Source of the DNA: Thereva unica
Lineage: Eukaryota > Arthropoda > Insecta > Diptera > Therevidae
DNA: 64,000 bases
Assembly (NCBI GenBank): GCA_949987705.1
Contig: OX465282.1
Span: forward strand, 83,998,070-84,062,069
Direction: 5' to 3'
The notes beneath the pieces were generated by a model. That model was not told the origin of the DNA. It did not search any database and was given only the letters and a program-made list of their open reading frames with translations. A program made the translations under genes and the position numbers. Position 1 is the first letter of the stretch; every line of letters starts with the position of its first letter. Of this stretch, positions 60,701-62,899 are shown one piece after another.

Positions 60701-62899
60701 TTTCAGACCTAATGCATGAAAGTTGTTCTGGCATATGTGCTTAGCTGGTGTCGGAGCAAGAACTTGTGGTATTAATCCACAAAAACTGTCCCTGCATCTA
60801 GAAAGAAGCTTAAAAACTGCTAATGATAGGTTTTGGTTAGACGAACAAAATTCGTATGGGTGCGGCGGGGGTTGTCCAGTTCAGTTTAGCCGCTGGGAGA
60901 TTGAAATTTTTTTGCCGCTGGGACATTGAAATAATGAACCTTTTACAAAATAAACAAAATTGTACTTACTCGCTGCAAGAGGTTTCCCATTTAGGAACCA
61001 TTCAACTACCATCGATGGATCTCCTACAGGTTCGATACGAGCTTCAAAGTGCACCTTACCACCTTCAAGTTGTTGAACATTTTGCAATGGTATAATAAAT
61101 TGTGGGGGTGGATAAACGCGATCCTCTTCTCCAGGACGCAACTTAGGCTTAGCTCGTTCAACATGACGTAAGTAAATAATTTCCGGTCCTGGTTGGGGTC
61201 TGTTTTAACAAAAATATTTAATTTAATTTAATTTTTTAATTTTGCTTATTATTATTAAAATCTTACTCTGGTTCAATAATCTTAGTTGGCCGCGGTAATT
61301 GTAGACGTCTTTGTTCTTGTACCGGTTCTTTTGGCGTTTCAACATGAAGCCGTGCACGGGTTACAGTTGATCCAGCAACATTCTGAGCAGTACATTGATA
61401 CCATCCAGAATCGTTTGCTTTTGATCTAGGAATTTCTAAGCAAGTAGCTCCACCATCAATGCTAACATAACGATCTGCTGTTGGTGCAATTGGTACACCA
61501 TCCTTTTGCCATGTAATTTTTGGTATTGGTGTACCAACAGCTCTTGCGGTTAAAGTTACTGGCTCGCCTTCCCTAACATTAACTGTTGTAAATCTTTGGA
61601 CGAATTTCGGTGCAACTACTTGTTCTTTTTCTAAAACATTTAGTTGAGCCTGAATAGCAACTTCGCCTGCCTTGTTGCGAGCAAGACAGATAACAGTTCC
61701 TGCATCGAAACGGCTTACATTTGTTATCATAAGTGAATGACTTCCAGATTCGTTGACTAGAATCTTATGGGTTGCATCGTCTTGCACTTGACGTTCGTTT
61801 ATAAACCAGTATACTTCAGGGTATGGCCGACCTGTCAGGCGACAGTCGAATCTGGTCATTTTACCTTCGGTTGCTTCCCTGTCTTGGAAGGCTTTAATGA
61901 AATTTGGACTAAGTGCTTTGCCAGATTCTGCTTCTTCGGCTGTTGCATCGACTGGTTTTGGTTCGTAGGCAGTTTCTTGTGCGGGTTCAATTGCAAGTAC
62001 GGCTGATGATACGACACAGCCTTGAGTATTTTCAACCAGTAAAGTATAATAACCAGCATCTTGCACGGTGGCATTCTTAATGCGAAGTGTAGCTAAACTG
62101 TTCGAATATGTGATTTCGATCTTATTGGATGATACAATGCGTTGACCATTTCTAAACCAAGTTAATCTTGGTTTAGGATTAGAACTAACTTTGACAGTGA
62201 ATACAGCATCTGAACCTTCAATTAATTTTGAATTTCTTGGCTTTGTGCCAATTTGTGGCGGCGACGCTGGTCCCAAACTACGATCAACTTCAGTTACTAA
62301 TTTAAAATCAGCTTCCATTGATGTTCGACGGGTTATAGATTCTCTAAATGATACTTCACGTAGCAATCTATATTCAAATGTATCAACACGAAATTCTTCT
62401 TCAATTTTTGTATAAGTGTAACCATTTGTAAAACGATCAACAGCCTGCGTCTGCTGTAATGGCTGACGTGGCTGTATTGTTGGCATAGGCTGTCCTTCCG
62501 GCTGTATAAATACAGAGCAGATTGCTTCACCATATTGATTTTTTGCTGTACAGGTATATTCTCCTTCATCGCCAGGACCAATTTGATTAATTAATAATGA
62601 TACATCACCAGTTATTTCATTGTAGCTCATTCGGAATTTCTGTGACTCCAAAAGTGGTGCGCCTTTTCGAGTCCATGATACGAATGGTTTTGGATTACCA
62701 CGCAATTTACCTTCAAATAATGCATTTCCACCTTGCGCGAAACGTGCATTCTTGAATATTTGCTCAAAAACTGGTGGTGAAATATTTTGCCCACCATATT
62801 GCTGTTGTTGGTGAGTTTGTTGTTGCTGTTGTTGATATACTATTTGTTGGGTTCCTGGCTGCTGAATTTGTTGAATTTGTACAGTTCCACCATGTTGTA
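655..62899 (-). CDS. sls: sallimus (sls) gene, partial: kettin and long Sls/titin isoforms (19 exons in window)
   Basis: This is the giant elastic and actin-binding scaffold protein of striated muscle. The kettin part is known to lie along thin filaments at the Z-disc, and the PEVK part acts as a spring. Exons, minus strand: 62899-61267, 61199-60970, 53098-51734, 51678-48877, 48814-44862, 44804-43205, 43143-42856, 42786-42555, 41183-41012, 40950-40764, 40093-39748, 39674-38351, 27880-27751, 14786-8148, 7992-6772, 2245-2178, 2089-1774, 1496-1422, 759-655. All junctions are GT-AG and all exon lengths fit the phases, giving about 7,560 codons without a stop. The family call rests on Ig domains separated by regular linkers (Q-x-x-x-L-E-K-I-x-x-L-E type), 35 of them before a PEVK region. 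The start codon exon is upstream of the window and the 3' end is beyond position 1. Short introns are 55-88 bp, plus 155 and 277 bp. Introns at 53099-60969, 27881-38350, 14787-27750 and 2246-6771 are large and transposon-filled. Confidence 0.93.
760..1421. other. sls intron, 662 bp
   Basis: AT-rich with a TA microsatellite at about 1313-1336. Nothing else is recognised. Confidence 0.6.
1422..1496 (-). CDS. sls: sls small exon: linker
   Basis: A 75-bp exon reading I-V-G-T-K-E-Y-R-K-P-E-W-V-T-H-M and ending M-Q-E-A-L-K. The acceptor is ACTTTTAG at 1497 and the donor is GTAAATAA at 1421. It is phase 1 at both ends, so it could be skipped without changing frame. The call rests on splice signals, phase and coding-like composition. 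Confidence 0.75.
1774..2089 (-). CDS. sls: sls exon: linker and Ig domain
   Basis: The exon reads L-S-I-D-E-K-P-K-A-G-S-P-P-K-I-I-K-D-L-P, then an Ig core with F-E-V-K-V-I-G-E-P-K-P, V-K-W-L-K-D-G-E-E-I and D-D-T-G-I-I-T-F-E-A-Y-N. The F-strand Cys is replaced by Phe. The acceptor AATAAAAG at 2090 has a poor pyrimidine tract. The donor GTATTG at 1773 is non-consensus beyond GT. Length 316 fits phase 0 to phase 1. Confidence 0.85.
2178..2245 (-). CDS. sls: sls small exon: acidic linker
   Basis: A 68-bp exon too small for an ORF scan. It reads F-E-Y-L-P-D-S-E-I-T, then an acidic stretch ending E-E-D-L-L-E-R. The acceptor is TTTTTTTAG at 2246 and the donor is GTAAGAAC at 2177. Two bases at its start complete the Gly/Ala codon left by the 6772 donor, and it ends in phase 0, matching the next exon. 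The 4.5 kb intron upstream is transposon-filled. Confidence 0.8.
3095..4204. mobile_element. non-autonomous DNA transposon with imperfect terminal inverted repeats, copy 1
   Basis: The left end reads GGGTCGTCCATTAATCACGT. The right end, complemented, reads GGGGTCCATAAATTACGTGA. The sequence TCAA flanks both sides (3091-3094 and 4205-4208), a likely 4-bp target duplication. The 1.1 kb interior has no convincing gene and recurs at 28334. I could not assign the superfamily. Confidence 0.75.
4690..4812. repeat. imperfect inverted repeat, about 38-bp arms
   Basis: 4690-4727 pairs with 4773-4812; both contain a form of GTGCC-x-TTC-x-CGGTCCA. It could fold as a hairpin with a 45-base loop. It is probably part of an older mobile element. 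Confidence 0.5.
5822..6234. mobile_element. hAT-like miniature element with perfect 8-bp target duplication
   Basis: The element starts CAAGGCCGGCGCTT and ends GGCGCCCCTG. It is flanked on both sides by CCCATACT (5814-5821 and 6235-6242). The 413-bp body has no gene. The CA-x-x-G...CCCTG ends and 8-bp duplication are hAT hallmarks. Relatives lie at 35917-36379 (reverse orientation), 29732 and 15770. Confidence 0.9.
6772..7992 (-). CDS. sls: sls exon: four Ig domains after the PEVK region
   Basis: The exon starts E-K-E-K-G-I and codes four Ig domains. Their first strands are A-P-S-F-V-K-P-L, A-P-T-V-T-P-L, A-P-R-F-I-Q-P-L and S-P-N-F-V-E-H-L. The first two lack the F-strand Cys (V-Y-T-I-Q-A and Y-E-I-W-A), while the last two keep Y-x-C. 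There are no kettin-type linkers, which fits the Sls-specific part of the protein. The acceptor is TTTTATAG at 7993. The donor is GTATAAAA at 6771, weaker than the GTAAG donors upstream. Read-through would add 22 residues after a split Gly codon and stop near 6701. Confidence 0.9.
8148..14786 (-). CDS. sls: sls giant PEVK exon with terminal Ig
   Basis: A single 6.6 kb exon has 2,212 full codons. It opens with R-R-I-S-A-Y-N-L-E-T, an acidic/Ser stretch and a basic Arg/Pro segment. Two copies of a helical motif (E-Q-I-D-R/K-L-I, then I-P-W-K/R-E-M-R/K-E-K-L) lie near 14370-14220 and 14110-13980. The bulk is a Pro/Glu/Val/Lys spring built from three recurring phrases: W-x-R-G-K-K-K, W-P-x-G-K-R-x-P and H/Q-L-K-P-I-P. 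It closes with one Ig (about 8427-8148; E-C-K-V-E-G, I-K-W-F-F, V-Y-T-C-Q-A). The region contains tandem duplications (listed separately). Drosophila Sls isoforms carry a PEVK segment in the same relative place, and length differences there are thought to tune stiffness. The acceptor is AACATTACAG at 14787 and the donor is GTAAGTTG at 8147. Confidence 0.93.
9508..10191 (-). repeat. 228-bp (76-residue) tandem triplication in PEVK coding sequence
   Basis: Blocks 9736-9963 and 9964-10191 are nearly identical. The block 9508-9735 matches them from about 9600 onward and is diverged before that. A more degraded fourth unit follows toward 10310. The unit codes one W-Q-R-G-K-K-K, one W-P-K-G-K-R-R-P and one H-L-K-P-I-P phrase. 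Confidence 0.9.
11873..13160 (-). repeat. 468-bp (156-residue) tandem duplication in PEVK coding sequence
   Basis: Blocks starting at 11873, 12341 and 12809 repeat with a spacing of exactly 468 bases. The second half of the first block and its counterpart (12100-12282 and 12568-12750) give identical translated frames. The third block agrees at its start and then drifts. The spacing is a multiple of three, so the duplication keeps the frame and adds 156 residues per copy. Confidence 0.9.
15770..15950. mobile_element. partial copy of the hAT-like miniature element
   Basis: It shares the internal block around GCCATATTACGCACCAT, GATCGCGGTGAAAGGCAATG and AAAGACAG with the copies at 5822 and 29732. 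Both ends are too diverged to place. Confidence 0.55.
16040..16640 (+). pseudogene. non-LTR retrotransposon reverse transcriptase remnant (C-terminal part)
   Basis: The plus strand reads I-T-L-T-K-H-L-R-W-N-D-H-I, Q-C-L-G-F-L-K-R-C-K, then A-T-I-Y-K-S-Y-I-P-P-R-L-E-Y-N-S and W-A-G-A-P-K-T-T. After an inserted miniature element it resumes with D-K-V-H-N-R-G-L-K-R-I-D-D. This is the typical region after the catalytic core in Jockey/CR1-type elements. It is short, broken and without start. Confidence 0.75.
16312..16452. mobile_element. 141-bp miniature element inserted in a retrotransposon remnant (TTA duplication)
   Basis: Nearly the whole element is two arms. The left starts TACCCCCGACACACTAGCAC and the right, complemented, starts TACCGGAGACACACTAGCAC. 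TTA lies on both sides (16309-16311 and 16453-16455). Removing the element and one TTA makes the reverse transcriptase frame continuous. A TTA duplication suggests the PIF/Harbinger superfamily. Confidence 0.88.
16790..17215. repeat. dispersed repeat with internal ~122-bp units
   Basis: Units containing AAAATGGC-x-GC-x-CCAATATGGC and a following TTCCGATTCCAA recur about every 122 bases here. They recur again at 20060-20970, preceded in both places by a block with GCATGAAGGT and TTTTCGAAATTCAA. This is the same dispersed element, class unknown. Confidence 0.65.
17826..18020. repeat. fold-back sequence rich in GGTTAAC
   Basis: The motif ATGGTTAACTA and its complement, together with CGTTCAAAAA and its complement TTTTTGAACG, alternate on both strands over about 190 bases. 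This suggests a decayed or nested miniature element. Exact ends are not clear. Confidence 0.45.
18120..18330 (+). pseudogene. mariner/Tc1-type transposase remnant
   Basis: The plus strand reads W-P-P-M-S-S-D-L-T-P-L-D-F-W at 18135-18177. This is the conserved block with the catalytic Asp in Tc1/mariner-type transposases. Stops and frameshifts follow (R-V-P-E-E-C-I-Q-A is still visible). Only the C-terminal part remains. Confidence 0.65.
19917..20970. repeat. second copy of the dispersed repeat, interrupted by a miniature element
   Basis: It starts with a TATA/ATGTATG microsatellite. A segment with ATGGCGCTGTAGTGG and GCATGAAGGT follows, then units like those at 16790-17215. The repeat is split at 20217-20675 by an inserted element. 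Confidence 0.6.
20217..20675. mobile_element. 459-bp miniature element with TTA duplication, nested in a dispersed repeat
   Basis: The left end is AGCCTCAATTATACTGAACG and the right end, complemented, is AGCCTCAATTATACTGGACG. TTA flanks both sides (20214-20216 and 20676-20678). Removing the element restores a repeat unit similar to that around 17150. The interior carries repeated CAACGGAACG blocks. The 3-bp TTA duplication points to PIF/Harbinger. Confidence 0.88.
21725..21805. repeat. dispersed repeat shared with 34595-34690
   Basis: Both places contain AGTAAGCTTAGCTCGAA followed by a purine-rich tract with GG-x-TTA/TAGGGG and AGC-x-GGAG. It is probably a fragment of a retrotransposon. Confidence 0.5.
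22440..22700 (+). pseudogene. degenerate non-LTR reverse transcriptase fragment
   Basis: In shifted plus-strand frames one can read C-S-N-Y-S-G-I-A-I and, further on, L-R-T-I-P-V or T-L-G-Q-Y-Q-C-D-F. These resemble the C-S-N-Y-R-G-I ... Y-Q-C-G-F segment of non-LTR reverse transcriptases. It is heavily decayed. Confidence 0.5.
27658..27663 (-). promoter_or_regulatory. candidate polyadenylation hexamer for the kettin isoform
   Basis: An AATAAA on the minus strand lies 77 bases past the in-frame stop that follows Ig35. The placement suits a short 3' UTR of a transcript ending in this intron. The sequence is AT-rich, so the hexamer alone is weak evidence, and other AATAAA copies lie nearby. 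Confidence 0.35.
27751..27880 (-). CDS. sls: sls/kettin exon: end of Ig35; isoform decision point
   Basis: Read on the minus strand it gives M-I-F-D-G-N-S-A-V-L-L-I, E-E-D-S-G-V-F-T-C-R-V-T and S-S-A-K-L-T-V-K, exactly the missing C-terminal half of Ig35. The acceptor is CTTCTCTAG at 27881 and the donor is GTAAGAAC at 27750. If spliced, the split Lys codon joins the PEVK exon at 14786. If not spliced, the frame reads S-K-N and stops at 27742-27740, immediately after the 35th Ig. That would be a natural kettin terminus. The isolated exon has open introns of 10.5 and 13 kb on either side. Confidence 0.9.
28334..29555. mobile_element. second copy of the 3095-4204 inverted-repeat element, right end lost
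   Basis: It begins GGGGTCAGCCATTAATTACG and follows copy 1 through the shared blocks near GGTTGAGCCGAAT, CAAATATCACGTA, GACAGG and GGTTTTCGCGCC. The similarity stops near CCGAATTTTA, before the right terminal repeat. It is interrupted by a separate element at about 28418-28819. Confidence 0.7.
28418..28819. mobile_element. fold-back element nested in the 28334 element
   Basis: The left end has CGTGATGAGCAAGACTTTT and the right end, complemented, TAGTGATGAGCAAGACTA. The interior repeats AGCAAGACTTTT and GACAAGACA-type words in both orientations. GGAGAG occurs on both sides and may be part of the target duplication. Ends of the type TAGTGATGAGCA are common in hAT miniature elements. Confidence 0.65.
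29732..29905. mobile_element. hAT-like miniature element, right end missing
   Basis: It starts CAGGGCCAGCGCTTGCG and continues with TTGCGCCCCATAAGCTGTTC and AAAGACACTC, like 5822-6234. The expected ...CCCTG end and a second CAATGCGT are not found downstream. Confidence 0.65.
30380..30624. mobile_element. 245-bp miniature element with TTA duplication
   Basis: The ends are GGTACTTTTCGAAAATGTCA and, complemented, GGCACTTTTCGAAAAAGTCA. TTA lies on both sides (30377-30379 and 30625-30627). No gene inside. Confidence 0.82.
31130..31800 (-). pseudogene. non-LTR retrotransposon RNase H and C-terminal remnant
   Basis: On the minus strand, across frameshifts, one reads I-L-S-D-S-Q-A-A-L-K-A-F-N and C-W-V-P-G-H-S-G-T-R-A-D-E-L-A, the RNase H core. 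Further on comes L-N-K-K-E-I-S-H-L-V-K-V-L-x-G-H-C-P, the usual segment downstream. It is a dead fragment. Confidence 0.8.
33270..33520 (+). pseudogene. mariner-like transposase C-terminal remnant
   Basis: The plus strand, with frameshifts, reads F-E-D-W-K-N-R-W-H and G-G-D-Y-S-K-K-D-E around 33420-33500. This fits the end of mariner-type transposases (x-D-W-K-x-R-W-H-x-C-I-x-x-G-G-D-Y-F). The upstream part is unreadable. Confidence 0.6.
34595..34690. repeat. dispersed repeat shared with 21725-21805
   Basis: Contains AGTAGTAAGCTTAGCTCGAA and the same purine-rich continuation as the copy at 21725. Confidence 0.5.
35917..36379. mobile_element. complete hAT-like miniature element, 8-bp target duplication
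   Basis: It starts CAGAGGCGGCGCTTTCAT and ends CACCAGCCCTG. CCTACCTA flanks both sides (35909-35916 and 36380-36387). The 463-bp element is in the opposite orientation to the copy at 5822. It contains only a short meaningless open frame. Confidence 0.9.
36780..37350 (+). pseudogene. non-LTR retrotransposon RNase H and C-terminal remnant
   Basis: The plus strand reads V-W-V-S-G-H-R-G-F-K-G-Y-E-N-A-N-A-L-A, then in another frame R-S-R-N-D-F-K-T-L-V-G-L-I-T-G-H-C, then C-K-F-C-L-E-E-D-E-S-T-L-H-V-L-C. That is an RNase H end followed by the Cys/His motif typical of several non-LTR clades. Just after it, a 20-base word AGGGCAAATGAATGGCCGCA occurs twice, 32 bases apart (from about 37457). Confidence 0.8.
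38351..39674 (-). CDS. sls: sls/kettin exon: Ig32-Ig34 and first part of Ig35
   Basis: The exon opens with a charged linker (D-K-T-E-D-T-T-L-N-R-P) and then codes Ig domains starting P-P-F-F-T-K-K-I-Q-P, P-P-S-F-I-Q-T-I-Q and A-P-V-L-V-E-P-L-K. The N-terminal part of a fourth (L-P-N-I-T-A-L-K-D-V-T-V) ends at T-P-D-F-Q. These Igs are closer together than the upstream kettin repeats and lack the long linker. The acceptor is TTTTACAG at 39675. The donor is CAG|GTAAAT at 38350, in phase 0. The rest of Ig35 is 10.5 kb away at 27880. Confidence 0.92.
39748..40093 (-). CDS. sls: sls/kettin exon: charged non-Ig linker
   Basis: About 115 residues contain no Ig domain. The start is P-W-Y-D-Y-D-L-V-G-Y, followed by a Lys/Glu/Gln-rich probably helical stretch (E-L-E-K-M-F-E-E-R-K-Q-N-M and further), then a tail ending S-V-A-K-G-M-A-Q-N-Y. 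It separates the 31 upstream Ig domains from the last four of kettin. The acceptor is CCCTTAG at 40094. The donor GTAAGTAA at 39747 splits a Leu codon that the next exon completes. Confidence 0.88.
40094..40763. other. sls intron, 670 bp
   Basis: AT-rich; no repeat or gene recognised. Confidence 0.6.
40764..40950 (-). CDS. sls: sls/kettin exon: second half of Ig31
   Basis: The exon reads G-S-R-Y-K-L-T-N-D-G-M-Y-H-L-D-I, Y-D-T-G-K-I-E-I-I-A-R-S-S-V-G-E-A and L-T-I-I-S-R, which completes Ig31. It ends in a short tail D-D-Y-R-G-V-L-K-N-S-P-R. The canonical Cys of the F strand is replaced (K-I-E-I-I-A), so this Ig lacks the disulphide. The acceptor is TCGATTAG at 40951 and the donor is GTAAGTAT at 40763. 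Confidence 0.88.
41012..41183 (-). CDS. sls: sls/kettin exon: first half of Ig31
   Basis: Read on the minus strand this 172-bp exon gives an acidic lead (A-P-E-E-P-D-E-D-T-K-P-R), then V-A-P-T-F-V-S-K-P-E-P-V, R-F-C-C-R-V-T-G-H-P-R-P-R-V and M-W-L-I-N-G-H-T. This is strands A to C of an Ig domain. The acceptor is TTTTCCAG at 41184 and the donor is CAT|GTAAG at 41011, in phase 0. It has no long open frame of its own and is supported by splice signals, phase and Ig motif together. Confidence 0.88.
41329..42293 (+). mobile_element. PIF/Harbinger-type transposon, decayed
   Basis: The ends face each other: GGGGTGGTGTGAATAAAAAC on the left and, complemented, GGTGGCGTGAATAAAAACTG on the right. CAA may be the target duplication (41326-41328 and 42294-42296). 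Between them the plus strand holds transposase fragments, listed next. AGTGAACACT-type words repeat near both ends. Confidence 0.75.
41680..41950 (+). pseudogene. PIF/Harbinger transposase fragment
   Basis: The plus strand reads F-L-R-Y-V-G-D-P-G-F-Q. After a frameshift comes F-P-S-A-I-G-A-L-D-C-T-H-D, a clear match to the F-P-x-x-I-G-A-I-D-C-T-H block bearing the first catalytic Asp. Stops follow, and neither the start nor the last catalytic residues are visible. Confidence 0.75.
42555..42786 (-). CDS. sls: sls/kettin exon: second half of Ig30 and linker
   Basis: It completes Ig30 with N-R-F-M-P-I-Y-D-F-G-Y-V-A-M-N, then E-D-S-G-E-Y-L-C-R-A-T-N. It ends with the kettin linker containing S-Q-L-P-K-H-M-K-S-I-E-R-I-R-E-M-E. 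The acceptor is TTTATATAG at 42787. The donor is GTAAGTAT at 42554, in phase 2. The next exon is 1.4 kb away. Confidence 0.9.
42856..43143 (-). CDS. sls: sls/kettin exon: linker and first half of Ig30
   Basis: The exon codes the linker (L-P-S-I-I-L-H-N-Q-V-P-R-G-M-K-R, then a charged stretch) and the N-terminal half of Ig30: P-P-R-F-V-T-Q-I-K-D, F-E-C-Q-L-A-P-V-G-D-P, K-V-E-W-F-W-N-G-K-P-L. The acceptor is AAATTTAG and the donor is GTAAGTAA at 42855. The phase joins the next exon inside the Ig fold, just after the C strand. That is the same split position as in Ig5. Confidence 0.9.
43205..44804 (-). CDS. sls: sls/kettin exon: Ig26-Ig29
   Basis: Four Ig-linker units start with G-M-E-G-G-L-E-K-I-Q, which completes the linker begun before the 57-bp intron (S-Q-L-P-R | G-M-E-G-G). 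That join restores the regular linker pattern S-Q-L-P-x-G-M-x-x-x-x-x-I-x-x-L-E and is the main reason for calling the intron. Ig first strands read K-A-P-V-F-T-V-P-L, P-P-E-F-I-T-T-P, P-P-R-F-I-E-E-I and P-P-K-F-I-T-Q-I. The acceptor is CTTATTTCAG at 44805. The donor is GTGAGTTT at 43204, the only GTGAG donor in the set. Confidence 0.93.
44862..48814 (-). CDS. sls: sls/kettin exon: Ig16-Ig25
   Basis: This is the longest kettin exon, with 1,317 full codons and ten Ig-linker units. First strands include K-P-V-F-L-T-P-L, P-P-S-F-V-T-E-L, R-P-V-F-T-Q-P-L, K-P-I-F-T-Q-L-L and A-P-V-F-T-T-H-L. The unit beginning P-P-P-E-W-T-V-P-L is the most divergent. The unit starting K-P-K-F-T-T-H-I follows the previous one with only a very short linker, unlike its neighbours. 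The acceptor is CTTCCACAG above 48814. The donor is CGG|GTAAGTT at 44862, in phase 0. Frame stays open through the following 57-bp intron, so intron retention would insert 19 residues without a stop. Confidence 0.94.
48877..51678 (-). CDS. sls: sls/kettin exon: Ig9-Ig15
   Basis: Seven Ig domains sit in one 2.8 kb exon. Their first strands read K-P-I-F-V-Q-P-L, A-P-Q-F-T-R-P-L, K-P-R-F-L-T-Q-P, A-P-T-F-T-T-S-L, A-P-V-F-T-M-P-L, A-P-R-F-V-T-Q-L and R-P-N-F-G-R-P-L. Each carries the kettin signature E-x-R/x-P-V-x-D-P-x-x-x-V-E-W, then D-F-G-(F/Y)-V-A-L-D-I and D-S-G-x-Y-T-C-R. Linkers contain S-Q-N/H-E-x-x-L-x-x-I/L-x-x-L-E-D and a short basic R-Y-x-R segment. The acceptor is ATTTTCAG at 51679 and the donor is GTAAGAAT at 48876. 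The downstream phase joins cleanly to 48814. Confidence 0.95.
51734..53098 (-). CDS. sls: sls/kettin exon: second half of Ig5, Ig6-Ig8
   Basis: The exon begins with the C-terminal half of Ig5 (S-R-A-T-S-V-F-K-F-G-F, then D-T-G-E-Y-L-C-R). Three complete kettin Ig domains follow, starting near K-P-V-F-I-R-P-L, P-P-E-F-K-T-P-I and K-P-R-F-L-G-P-L. Each ends in Y-x-x-R-A/V followed by a linker of about 35 residues with the kettin pattern S-Q-H-P-x-x-L-E-x-I-Q-x-L-E. The acceptor is ATTCCAG just above 53098 and the donor is GTAAGACT below 51734. Length 1,365 fits phase 1 to phase 1. Linker Ig units of this kind bind actin in known kettins. Confidence 0.93.
53427..53773. mobile_element. inverted-repeat element with GTGATACACG-type ends
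   Basis: The left end contains ACTTAGTGGGATGATACACG and the right end, complemented, ACTTAGGGGGGTGATACACG. A third copy of the word GGTGATACACGACTCAACA lies inside at about 53490. Target duplication not resolved. No gene. Confidence 0.7.
53880..54205. mobile_element. 326-bp miniature element with 3-bp duplication
   Basis: The left end is GACCGGTTCTACACATTCAA and the right end, complemented, is GACCGGTTCCACACATTCAA. TTG is on both sides (53877-53879 and 54206-54208). The arms run about 47 bases with one or two mismatches, so the copy is young. It contains no gene. Confidence 0.85.
54664..56397 (-). mobile_element. DNA transposon with ~365-bp terminal inverted repeats
   Basis: The ends are CTAGGGTGACCGTA and its complement. 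TA lies outside on both sides (54662-54663 and 56398-56399). The left arm (54664-55030) and right arm (56036-56397) are nearly identical over their length, so the copy is recent. Between them the minus strand carries one broken gene, with an AATAAA at 55124-55119 behind it. I do not recognise the superfamily. Confidence 0.85.
55175..55992 (-). pseudogene. unassigned transposase-like gene, frameshifted
   Basis: The first frame (55992-55522) includes F-G-F-R-T-P-G-A-I-H-H-A-R-W-M-A-K-A-I-Y, a hydrophobic segment (A-I-C-I-F-L-V-K-V-Y-C-K-A-W-F), L-D-L-L-Q-S-F-F-D-Y and L-A-F-F-D-P. The second (55552-55175) continues with M-A-N-K-L-H-E-R, F-F-E-R-F-H-I-N and C-R-Q-L-Y-P-D. The two overlap by about 30 bases in different frames where one protein should run on, so a single-base indel is likely near 55540. 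The 5' end may start at a splice acceptor (TTGTTTCAG near 55985) whose upstream exon is absent. The position between long inverted repeats argues for the element's own transposase; the catalytic residues cannot be named. Confidence 0.65.
58750..59095. repeat. tandem repeat, units of about 115-125 bp
   Basis: Three units contain GATCTAAC-x-GTATATTG and TATATTGCTT-type words, with CCGCCCTCTTGAGACG and CTTTCATTTGATACCCATG in the last two. The first unit is diverged, with TCTTCAGACGGCCGCCATGG in its place. The units differ by small indels. Confidence 0.7.
59290..60060 (+). pseudogene. hAT-type transposase remnant
   Basis: The plus strand in broken frames reads T-T-D-I-A-G-R-D-F-T-N-R, then D-A-A-G-I-G-G-L-F-Q-G-A, then S-I-C-E-T-R-W-K-H-K-L-A-A. 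The last is the C-E-T-R-W block of hAT transposases. A 123-codon open frame (59688-60059) carries Y-K-I-S-C-F-M-T-F-V-D-H-I-I-S, like the segment before the dimerisation domain. Several stops separate the pieces. Confidence 0.65.
60270..60830 (+). pseudogene. non-LTR reverse transcriptase remnant
   Basis: The plus strand reads K-V-L-D-R-H-I-R-K-R, L-K-L-A-Y-R-P-N, T-A-I-H-V-L-V-R-D-I and I-Y-L-C-A-F-V-D-N-E, with stops. Further on come C-P-Q-R-G-V-L (for P-Q-G-G-V-L), L-A-D-L-N-G-W-G-F, and V-Y-G-G-D-I-V-I where the catalytic Y-A-D-D would be. It is clearly dead. Confidence 0.78.
60970..61199 (-). CDS. sls: sls exon: linker and first half of Ig5
   Basis: The exon completes the split Glu codon of the previous exon, then codes a linker beginning PQPGPEIIYLRHVERAKPKL. 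The N-terminal half of Ig5 follows, from the Y-P-P-P-Q-F strand through E-W-F-L-N-G-K-P. The acceptor is AAAACAG at 61200-61206. The donor GTAAGTAC (60969-60962) leaves one base of a Ser codon. The other half of this Ig lies 7.9 kb away at 53098, and the phases match exactly. Open frame seen beyond the donor toward 60881 is intron. Confidence 0.9.
61267..62899 (-). CDS. sls: sls exon: Gln-rich leader and Ig1-Ig4
   Basis: This exon has 544 codons counting split ones. Residues about 2-40 are rich in Gln and include a run of six. Ig domains follow at about 42-135 (W76, Y-T-C near 115), 214-305, 332-425 and 430-520. Between Ig1 and Ig2 is a spacer of about 80 residues that is not Ig. Ig2 has Y-T-L where the usual Y-x-C lies, so its disulphide is lost. 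The acceptor is TTTTACAG at 62900-62907 and the exon enters with two bases of a split codon, so an upstream coding exon must exist outside the window. The donor is GTAAGA at 61266-61261, in phase 2. The reading frame does continue upstream through the acceptor, but that stretch is low-complexity intron sequence, so I do not start there. Confidence 0.92.

Larger units (their letters stand above)
53099..60969. other. sls intron, 7.9 kb, splitting Ig5
   Basis: Low to high: two inverted-repeat elements (53427-53773, 53880-54205), a 1.7 kb element with long terminal repeats (54664-56397), an unassigned GC-richer stretch (56600-57060), AT-rich sequence (57100-58660), tandem repeats (58750-59090), a hAT transposase remnant (59290-60060) and a reverse transcriptase remnant (60270-60830). 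Confidence 0.6.
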
